Source of the DNA: Parapristionchus giblindavisi
Lineage: Eukaryota; Nematoda; Chromadorea; Rhabditida; Diplogasteridae
Assembly: GCA_943737045.1 (NCBI GenBank)
Contig: CALSFV010000202.1
Span: 186,001-250,000 of the forward strand
Direction of reading: 5' to 3'
Length of the DNA stretch: 64,000 bases
The notes beneath the pieces were generated by a model. The model was not told the origin of the DNA. It saw nothing but the letters and a program-made list of their open reading frames with translations, and made no database searches. The position numbers and the translations under genes were made by a program. Below, piece after piece: positions 39,905 to 49,600 of the stretch (position 1 is the stretch's first letter; each line of letters begins with the position of its first letter).

Positions 39905-40359
39905 TAGACATACTCCTCACACAAATGTATTCATTTCTTTCACTTGTCGGCATTAGGCAAAATACCTAATATATATGCATTATGTGATGAGCGAAGGATA
40001 GGATAAAGAGATGAGAGGAACAGAGAGAATGGATGAGATATAGAGGATATGGAATGAGAAAGACTAGTAGACGAACCGCGCTCTCGGATAAGTCTCTACA
40101 ACACAAGTATCTTATTTAATCTGTTATGATGATTATTATCTGTACAACGATAAAGTATGTCTGGCTTTCTGCGTGTCTGTCCGTCACACTTTTCATTTTT
40201 CAATATAAAATGCATCAAAATCTTCTCAGATATTTGCTATATCCACACATTCCAAGAGAACTTCAAAAGGACTCCACCATGAAATTTTGGTGGCTTGCCA
40301 CTGGAAATGAGAACCTAAACCTCCGCCTATGAATGGTTTTTTTTGATCGTGCGGATATG

Positions 40360-40450
40360 TGACGGGTTTTTTTTTTAAACAAAAACCGATAAATCGTTTT
40401 GAAAGTTGATTAATTCGACCATGCTGATTATCGCTATTTAGGTCACTCCC
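40360..40450. repeat. Fragment of the 63345-type palindromic element
   Basis: GCGGATATGTGACGGGTT and GAAAGTTGATTAATTCGACC plus GACCATGCTGATTATCGCTA match one half of the palindromic element at 63345-63789 with some changes. Apparently a truncated or diverged copy. Confidence 0.5.
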
Positions 40451-40951
40451 TGTAGTTCCATAACAGATATCTTTCCCTAGTTAGGGCTAAATCGCACTTT
40501 ACTATCTAGCTATTGTTGCTTAAGTCATATCATGAAATGGTCCTGTCCTGTAAATAAGTTGTCACAAGAAGGAAGTCGTAAAAGTACACGAGAGAGATGT
40601 AGATTGAGGGTAGACTAAAAAGACAGATAGAAAAGCTTATTGGGAAATAGATATTTGTTCTGTGGTTGATATGACGTTAATTTGAATACGATCATTATCC
40701 GTCATTCCAGCTCATTACTTGCCTTTAACGCTACGTCTTGTCCTGTATAAGCTACTCATTGCTACCATAGAGAATTCTCTTTGGTCACAGTCCATTTTCT
40801 TGCATATACAATGGAATTATATTACATCTATGTCACGTATATTTCATGAATATACTGTCTTACTCATACCCTTACATATTTAGTTCGTTGCCTTGCATAT
40901 AATTGTTATCATCATCAATTTTATCTATATTACTATGCGATATTCATTGTA

Positions 40952-41859
40952 CAGGGTGAGCATTAATTATTGCGACACCTTAAAAAACGAAATAACTTTT
41001 TTTTTCAAAGAAATCGAGTTCCGTTCAAATATGTACCAGACAATCTTCAATCATGTTGGAATACAATAAAACAGCCATATCTCGATTCTGCATCCATTGG
41101 TGTTTATGACGTCCTTGAGAAGGGAGAGGTACGCGGGTGTCAAAAACACGCAGGTAAGTGGTGTCTATCATCGATCACTCCTTCTACAAGACTACAAGCC
41201 GTCTACAGCCCATAGAGTCGTCGAATGCTTACTATGGATCCCCAGAGTGCTAACTGCAATGGTCGGATTGTCCATACCACTTCCCAACTCCTATAAAGTA
41301 ATTGTTTTGACCAGGATGTGCGCCTCCGTTGAGACACCTTGTTTTTCAGAATCCGGGCGCCAAGATCGAAAAGGGGTGAGAAGATAGTCAAGGACGCCCA
41401 GCTCTCCCGGAGTCGTTCCCACATCGTGGACATTAGAGAATGATGGAGCGCTACTTTATATGACAAAGTTTGTTAAGGCGTGGTGAAAAGAGCAGATTCT
41501 CGATTTCATTCGTGGAGATTGGTGGCTGCCTTCTCGCCCGATCTCAGCCCCCTGGTCTACTCAGTCTGGGGTACCTTGGATGATAGGGCCTGGGCTACTC
41601 CCCACCCAAATCTGAGGTCCCTGAAGAAAATCTTGTAGAAGGAGTGATCGATGATGGACACCACTTACCTGCGTGTTTTGACACCCGCGTACCTCTCCCT
41701 TCTCAAGGACGTAATAAACACCAGTGGAGGCAGAATCGAGCTGTTTCACTGAATTCCAACATGATTGAAGATTGTCTGGTACATATTTGAACGGAACTCG
41801 ATTTTTTTGAAAAAAGTTATTTCGTTTTTACGGTGTCGCAATAATTAATGCCCACCCTG
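40952..41859. mobile_element. Mariner-type relic with ~230-bp inverted ends
   Basis: Starts CAGGGTGAGCATTAATTATT and ends with the inverse (ATTAATGCCCACCCTG), flanked by TA at 40950-40951 and 41860-41861: standard Tc1/mariner features. The inverted ends are unusually long (about 40952-41190 and 41630-41859). Between them lies a broken transposase remnant on the plus strand, most visible near 41520-41640, where FSPDLSPLVYSVWG echoes the SPDLNPLDYSVW block around the third catalytic Asp/Glu. Frames shift and stop, so it cannot be active. Confidence 0.75.
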
Positions 41860-41861
41860 TA

Positions 41862-43281
41862 ATCGCTAAACTTATTCAATTAATCGGGTGACGGACATGT
41901 CACAGGTTTCCTCTTTACAAAATCGAAACATAGCAATTTTTTAAACTAGGTTCTTACTAGTCCGAAAATACTTATTATCACTATCCCTTCCTAATCCTCC
42001 CGCAATTTCATACCCTTCATCTGTTTTCCCTACTTAGGAAACCTACAATGGTTTTCTAGACAGATCTCTAATCTTTCAAAAATATGAACTTGGAACGATC
42101 GTTCATTCCCCTTCTATCGTGTCTTCTCATCGTTGACATTTTCCTCCTCGCTTCGCATTATGCCCTTTTTCATTTTCATTCGAATTTGTCCGGTGAAGAT
42201 ATGGTTAACATGCATGACAAAACTGAATCAATAATGCACTGAACATGATTCTAAAATACATCTTTTTATAGGTAGGTACAAAAGAGATATATTTATATAT
42301 TTTTAAAATTTTAAAATTTTAATAATATAGTACAGTTCATAAATTTCGATCTAAAATAGCGACATTTCATATATCTAAGAGACAGCGCTGTCGAAGAGGA
42401 GAGATTACAAGTATTATTGGGATTTAAACTAAACCATTGCATCTATCATATCCATCATCTCCGACCGTCTATTTTCAATATCCCTCCATTCACGCCCACC
42501 ACCTTCTCTCTCTTCTTTGACTGCACTATTTTCTCCACCCTCTGGGGACTATGTATAGGGCTTCCCTCGGCTTCCTAATTAGAGAGATTCTTTTCTCACT
42601 CTTATTCTTATTTTTCTGCGCTGCTATTCTTCGCCTCCTCACTTATTCATTATTTATTTTCTTGTTTATCCCTTCCGTGTTCCTACATTTGCACGACTCT
42701 TAATACACTTATTCCAGTCGAGTAGGCCTGCATGCATGTCATGTAGTCTGCATTTTTAATAAGCACGATCCAATGATTATGACATTTATATCATTGTTTG
42801 TTATATGTTAGGTCACAGCTAATATACCTATTGTACATTGTTCTTGTGTTCATGAATATTCTATGATATCATTCAGTATATTTACAATTTTTTCACTGTT
42901 CTTATTATTTAATCTTTTAATTTATTATTCACACATTCAGCACTATATTCGCGTTGCACAGAACCATAAACAAGTGTCTATCGCCTTTTCCATGATATTT
43001 TCATTCATTCTGAATCTTTAGAGTAATTATTTATTTGTCACGAGCCAAATTGTTCAGTATTTTTAAGATATCCACTGCTCAAATTTAAATTATTTAATTG
43101 TTCTATCCACTATGGCAACACTCTCTCGAAAAGAAAAAAAGGCGAGAGAGCATTTGCATTGCAAGAGCGGAGAGTTTCAAATGAGCTTCTTCTCTATTTT
43201 CTATTCCAAATGAACATAAATTAAACAATTCGATCACTTTTTCTTATCGAACAATAAAGAATTTGCCATTGCAGGTGACAG
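41862..43281. other. Intergenic, AT/CT-rich
   Basis: No exon chain seen. Includes CT-biased sequence (42470-42560) and a hairpin-repeat copy near its end (listed separately). Confidence 0.4.
43105..43190. repeat. Hairpin repeat, copy 4 of 6
   Basis: TATGGCAACACTCTCTCG pairs with CGAGAGAGCATTTGCATTGC-type sequence on the other side and ends GCGGAGAGTTTCAAATGAGC. About 90 bp upstream of the membrane-protein start codon. Confidence 0.55.
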
Positions 43282-45339
43282 ATGGACTTCGAGATCGATG
43301 AAATGCTCGAGTCCATGAGATTGTCGAATAACGACACGGATATAGAGAAATATCTGGCCAAGGTTTGTTCTTTTTTCAAAGTTAAAAAAGTAATCGGGTA
43401 AAGTTGGGGTTGGTTTTCATTGAGTTTGAAGGCCCCGCTCCAAGATGATTTTAATTTAAACCTCTCCTCTCTGGCAATGATCTTTCGCTTTTCATATGTA
43501 CGGGACAGTGTTGCCAGAGCGGTGAGTTAAATTTGCTCGGGGCATTCGGTCTGACGAAACTATCACCTGATTGTGCTATGAGTTATCACATTTGTGAGAT
43601 TATGAACCTATGAAGAGAAAATTGTCGGCTATATTATTAAAAATATGCTATTCTTGCACTCCCACTAGTATCACAAAGAATAACAAAGTTGATCATATAA
43701 ATAGTGTCGCCATTATATATTATATAATATTCTATTTTATCGACACCGAGAGCGCAATGAAAACTATGTGAATGTTTTTTTTTAATTATCAAAATACTAT
43801 TTCTATTATTGGATTGAAGTAGTTGCGTCAAGGTCCTCGATTATTTTGTTGCACCCCTCCGACGTTCACACGCTGCTCATCCTTCTTACAGTAGACTCCG
43901 CCTATTTTGCATGATTTTCTCATATTAATTCATTCTCTTCTGAACAACTACACTTACATTAGCCTGCTTTTCTTCCTCTTGTTTGCTCTTCTTTCTTCTT
44001 CTTTCCTCTTCTTTCCTCTTCTCTTGAATCATGTACATTCATCCATTCATGCTTTATCTCGATGACGACAATAAGCAGGTAATCGTCACGAAGGTAATAA
44101 GCTCATCTTAGTTATTGTAAATATCATAACGACATCATTACTATTTCTGTATCGTTTCGTCATTCGTCTCAGTTTTCTATTATATTATTCTTACTTATTA
44201 TCTTCAAGAGTAATAATTAATAAATGAAAAACATAGTTCATGACGCTCAAAATGCACTTGGTTATCAGCAGCCAAAAATATTTTCATATATAAAATAAAT
44301 TAAAATAGAAATTGATAAAAAATATGTAAATGTACCGGTTGTAGACAGTGAACCTGTGCTCAATGGGGTGGCAATCTTCAGTAGAACTGAGTTAGATTAC
44401 GAAAGTTCATTTTGATAGTTGTATAGCGTGAAAATTCTTATCTATATGGTTAGTAACCAATACAACACCTTTGGATATTTTCTAACAATAACAATAAGTT
44501 AATTTCTTGTGATACAGATATAGTTTTGAAACAAAAAGGAGGGATTAGGTAGGGAAAGAACTACAATTATATGTACCAGTTAAGACTATGTAAATCAAAT
44601 ACTGAATATGGTTTGTTTGAGCCACGAGGAATGACGGCATTCGGATACGTTGAGATGTGCATCATGATCACTGCCTTCTGTCTCTGTCTCTTCTTTGTAT
44701 GCTGCCATTGCATCTGCGCTTGTTACGATCATTACACAAAGGTTTCTGAAAATTCTTATAATTTGTTTTTTAAACAAATTTGATTATATAATTTATTCAA
44801 AACATCCTGCGAAACAAAATTTCACTACTTGTAATGCTAACTAATGTTGTAAAATAATTGATTGTAAATAATACATTGTGATAAATAATAAATAATTAAT
44901 AAATAATAATAAATAATTGTAATTAATAAATTAATTGTTGTAATTGTAATGTAATGTAAGATTGGTCAGTTGATTCAGGGACACACGACAGTGCGACACC
45001 CGCTTTCTCATGAATTGACAGTATTCAGTTCGTGTCATGAGGGAATTGCCATGACTGAGAGAGGTATGAATAATTGAATATTATAATGATGAATCAAAGC
45101 AAGTAAATGTGAACAAATAGATAGATCCTTTCTGAATTCTTTCATATTATATAGCTAATCACCAGTAATATTTTTTGCTTGAAGGTCCCCGTGTCTATAC
45201 TCGCCTTCGAGAAGAACTATGGGACGATAACCCTAACTACAATTCCACCAATGAAGATGATGGCTATCGTCTATCTGTAATCGATGTACCCAGTACTAGT
45301 CATTATACCCAAAACGGGATCGCCGAATTACCTGTATAA
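43282..45339 (+). CDS. Small single-pass membrane protein with juxtamembrane Cys cluster
   Basis: Exons 43282-43362, 44079-44093, 44553-44741, 44979-45063 and 45185-45339 (TAA) join in phase to about 174 residues. The ATG follows an acceptor-like TTGCAG by six bases, which suggests trans-splicing or a 5' UTR intron. Residues 1-27 are acidic. One hydrophobic span (about residues 65-85, MCIMITAFCLCLFFV) runs directly into CCHCICACYDHY, a cysteine cluster that could be palmitoylated or bind metal. The tail has a Tyr- and Asp/Asn-rich stretch (WDDNPNYNSTNEDDGY) and ends TQNGIAELPV. Exon 2 is a 15-nt microexon (VIVTK) and is the least secure part; exons 3-5 are well supported. No family is recognised. 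Next gene starts 640 bp downstream on the same strand. Confidence 0.6.
43435..43546. repeat. Hairpin repeat, copy 5 of 6
   Basis: Degenerate copy in the first intron of the membrane-protein gene: TTTAAACCTCTCCTCTCTGGC on one side and GCCAGAGCGGTGAGTTAAA on the other. Confidence 0.55.
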
Positions 45340-45853
45340 ATGTCCATATTTTCTTGATAGCATTCTCAGTCGTGTCTGCCAATTCTGGTCTTGTTTTACG
45401 GCATCCCATCTTCGTCTCAAATATAACCTGAAATAATGTCCAAATTTGAAAAAAAAACCGCTTTCACTTAAGTTTTTTTTCATACAGAGAGTGTACTGAG
45501 TACACTCAAGGTATTTCTAATTAGCATACTACTTCTCAGCAGTTTCCTATGATCTCATATTACATTATGATCCAAAAAAATTTATCTAGATCGAAACCTA
45601 AAAATACTCGTCCCAGTTATTACTATGAATAGGCATTGAATGTTATTGCTATAATCATTTTCTTGTGATAATAAAGATGCATCAGCATGACTAAACTGTA
45701 CATAATTCGCCATTTCCGTGGACGATTGATTTCTTTGATATTAAAGATGCATTCAGAGGGCGAACCCAAACATTAATATTTTGACTTAGGCTTCAATTTC
45801 AGTGAACACGTTCCCGTTTGAATGTTTTTGTCATTCCTCACTTTCCTCCTTTA

Positions 45854-45960
45854 AGGGAACAGCTAATTTTACTCTCCGCTCTGGCAACGTTCTCTCGTAG
45901 ACAAAGAAAGCCATTGAGAATTGTCAGAGCGGAGAGTTACAAATCAGCTTGGTGTGCGCC
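45854..45960. repeat. Hairpin repeat, copy 6 of 6, upstream of peptide gene
   Basis: AGCTAATTTTACTCTCCGCT to AGCGGAGAGTTACAAATCAG with outer partner GGGAAC/GTGCGCCC less well paired. Ends about 20 bp before the ATG of the secreted peptide gene, so it overlaps the likely promoter or 5' UTR. Confidence 0.65.
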
Positions 45961-45978
45961 CAATTAATTTTCATTAAA

Positions 45979-46347
45979 ATGTTTTTGAAGATGCGATTCA
46001 CGTTTATCGACATCCTTATTTTTCTGATGATTATTGTATCAACTTCTGGTGAGTGTATTCAACTGTAAAGGGTTTTACTATGAAATTTCAGATGCTATGT
46101 ACGGAATAGAGGAACAGAGCAAGGTACTTATTAGATTCGGTCGTTCCCTAAAGTTCAGAGGTCATTTTTCATTAAATATATGCTTTTTCACTGCGTATGC
46201 ACTATTATCTCAGAAAAATATTAATTATATTATAAACGCAATCAATCTTCAGAGATCGCCAACTACGATCGAAAGGAAGGTCGCAAGAGAAGTATTCCCT
46301 TCGTGGACGACTTGGAAAGAGTCGAACAAATTATTTCATTTTTGTAA
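45979..46347 (+). CDS. Candidate secreted peptide precursor (~64 residues)
   Basis: Exons 45979-46048, 46092-46123 and 46255-46347. The first exon encodes a hydrophobic signal sequence (FIDILIFLMIIVSTSG). The mature part contains KEGRKR, a Gly followed by a dibasic run, the usual layout for prohormone cleavage with C-terminal amidation, then a 17-residue end (SIPFVDDLERVEQIISF and L). Exon 3 has two overlapping acceptors, CTTCAG at 46252 and CAGAG at 46254. The first gives an unrelated frame ending at 46354 without the dibasic site. Choosing the second is based only on the sensible product. No match to a known nematode peptide family is recognised. Confidence 0.45.
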
Positions 46348-46349
46348 AT

Positions 46350-46630
46350 TATAAGTAGTAAATATTCATTTTTAAATGTATTTTGTGTTACGCACCTAGA
46401 GAAAGATAAAGTGGACCTTATCACATCACTTCCTTGATCGCATGAAATCATTTCAACGTTTTAGCCGTCTTTCATCTAAACAATCTCTTAAAATGGCGAA
46501 AGGCATTTCGATCCGTTATCCGCCTATTGGGAGGTCGTGCAAGCAAAAAAGAGAGTAAGGTCAATACAATCATGAGAGGGTATATCAATATATCCCAAGT
46601 GAAACTTCTAGTTCATTTCACTTTCATCTA
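46350..46630. other. Short spacer with a 38-codon ORF
   Basis: Separates the peptide and warthog genes. An ATG frame at 46442-46558 (basic; SLKMAKGISIRYPPIGRS) is open but stands alone; it may be a further exon of the upstream gene or chance. Confidence 0.3.
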
Positions 46631-49600
46631 ATGCTGACATCACTGCTTTTACTTTCATTCGTTTCAACCGTTCGGGCCTCCTACTGTGGAGACTCCCGAA
46701 TACCTTATGCTATAGAGGTATTTCATTGGCATGAATTTTTCATATTATTATGAATTGTGTTTAAAAAATCTATTATTGTACATAAATCTATTAGATTTAA
46801 CATGATTAGTATATTACTTGTAGATTCTTCCAAGTGGTCATCCACTCTTGGGATGTGCTCGCCCCTCCTGCTTTGGCTGGTTGCCCAACGGATATCCGGT
46901 TACGGAAAACGTGAGACTTTGCATTTATATGCATATAACAACTATGCCATTTCGCAGTTGTATGGCAGTAGGCCCGAGTATAAATTGTTTTGAATAGGGC
47001 GTATTTGAAATCACTAACGGATATCGGGACGGATTCAATCGACAAGATCGTCTCACCATTCCTCCCTATTCACTGAGAGATCCACGAGCCACCGTATCCC
47101 AGGCTGCTGTAAGTTATATGACTATCGAGAATAAATTAAAAGAAAATTTGGATTAAAACATTTAATCTATTTTCTTCAGATATGTGAGCAGCGCTACGAT
47201 TCCACGAGCTGCGGAGTTATGCCACACCAGTGGATTGGAGGTATTGAACCACAATACAATGGTACAAAAATGCCGTAAGTTCTAAAAGGAGGTAATGAAT
47301 TCTATGACCCTACTAACCAATAATCGGTTCCAGTTTGAAGCTGCGTTGCTGTTCGTACGCTCCATTGCGCACTTCGGAGAATCGAGGAATCGCGACACTT
47401 CACCCAGGGCAGATTTTCACTGGAGGAGAAGTGAGATATTATATTGTCCGTATAAAATGTACTTGCATAATTGCATTGCTACTGCTGCTAAACAGAGGAA
47501 GAACTATCGATTAACTCCCACTCTTTCCTCCTTTCCTTCCTCGCTCTCTCTGATCTTCCTACTCTCTCACCGGTGCTCTCTCTCTAAACCTAGAAATTCA
47601 TTGTGACAGTGGTTGGCTACTCTCGTACCAAATAAACAAGATTTTTTTATACGGTCAATAATATCACGGATCTCCTGTAAGAATGAAAGAAGCCAACCGA
47701 CAGTTTTAAAATTTATCTCACCGATTTGGATGAAACTTGTTTGATTGATCATAATGAGGAAATGGAGAAGGCCTAGGCACTTGTTTTCGCCAAATTTGCA
47801 TTTTTATAGATTTTTTGATCTACCACTTTGGAGAGCCATATCTCACTCAAATTTTGACCCAGAGTGAGAAATATTTTTTCAATCGACTCGAAATGAACTA
47901 ATCTAGAAATTACTCAACAAAGGATACGTGTGAGAACGCCATCTTCTACCTGTTTTCTTCGAAAAACTGATTTTTTCTTAACATTATGCTAATTTTCTCA
48001 AAAGTTTTCCACAAAGGATACGATTTTTATTCGCTATTCTGATTCCCCATATTCGAATTGTGGTTTGAACATATTTCATCGGTCATAATTCGCGGCACCC
48101 GATACCGATCCTTAGAGGGGAGGGAGCCGATCCCCCGGACTGTGTTATTTTCATTCAAAACACATTACGCATCTCACGTCTGTTCATTTTCATGCAAATT
48201 CGCGATGATGGTGTACTAATCAAAAAGCTCTCGACGAGCTCTATAAAAATGACTTAGTGGTACAAGTCGTTAAATTTAACCGTTTTCAAGATATTCTAGA
48301 AAATCCGTTTTTTTACATGCTAATTGTTGTGCAATGTAATCGATTCAAAACGAAAAGATGCTATTTGCTTCCTGCCACTGCTGAGGCTTTCTATAATTTT
48401 CTCCACAGTTATCCCAAAGAGTATTTCGATGATCCGTATATATTTTATTGATTATTCCGTTTCTGATATCGGGAACATCGATGAATATTTTCGTATTTCA
48501 GTATGCATATTTTCCAAAGGTTCCTAGAATATCTTGCAATGAGATAAACATATATATCATTGCTAGTTTCTTTCTTGTCCTTTCCTATAGCATTATTAAC
48601 TAATATTTTAAACAAAGCACATTGCAGGAAGCAGATAGCATCTTTTCGTTTTGAATCGATTACATTGCACAACAATTAGCATGTCAAAAAAACGGATTTT
48701 CTAGAAAATCTTGAAAACGGTTAAATTTAACGACTTGTACCACTAATTGTAAGTCATTTTTATAGAGCTCGTCGAGAGCTTTCGATTAGTATACCATCAT
48801 CGCGAATTTGCATGAAAATGAACAGATGTGAGATACGTAATGTGTTTTGAATGAAAATAAGTCCGGGGGATCGGTTCCCTCCCCTCTAAGGATCGGTATC
48901 GGGTGCCGCGAATTATGACAGATGAAATATGTTCCAACCAGGGCTGGGATTTTTTGAAAAAAATTTCAAAATTTTTTTTGATCAAAAAATTCAAAAAATG
49001 GCTCAAAAAATTTTTGAATTCAAAATTTTTTTGAAAAAGTTCTTTACTTCGTTTAAAAGGATACTAAGCAATTCAGACGCATCATTTATGTCTGAAAAGT
49101 GGTTAAAACAGTCAATTACGCAATAAACCGTATTCTGAAACATGAAAAACATGATACAATATTTTTTTCACTTTTTAAAAATTCTACGTCAGTGCATTGG
49201 GCACTCTAATCCACACTAAAACCCATAGAATCCGCTTCAACAAGACCGTGAAAAATGATAAAAATGGGAATTTTGTTAAGTTTTGTCAAATTTTGTCACA
49301 ATTTTCCACAAATGTTTCACTTTTTGTCGTTTTAACGGCACTTTTTTTAAATTTATTTTTTTTGATTTTTTGAGAAAAATTCAAAAAACTTTTTTGATTT
49401 TGAATTTTTTGAAATGGTCAAAAAATTCAAAAAATTCAAAAAATCAAAATCAAAAAATCCCAGCCCTGGTTCCAACCACAATTCGAATATGGGGAATCAG
49501 AATAGCGAATAAAAATCGTATCATTTGTGGAAAACTTTTGAGAAAATTAGCATAATGTTAAGAAAAAATCAGTTTTTCGAAGAAAACAGGTAGAAGATGG

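Noticed and set aside
46034..46354. 106-codon continuous ORF as a single-exon gene
   Set aside because: It reads through two introns; the exons it covers join in another frame to a signal-peptide exon.
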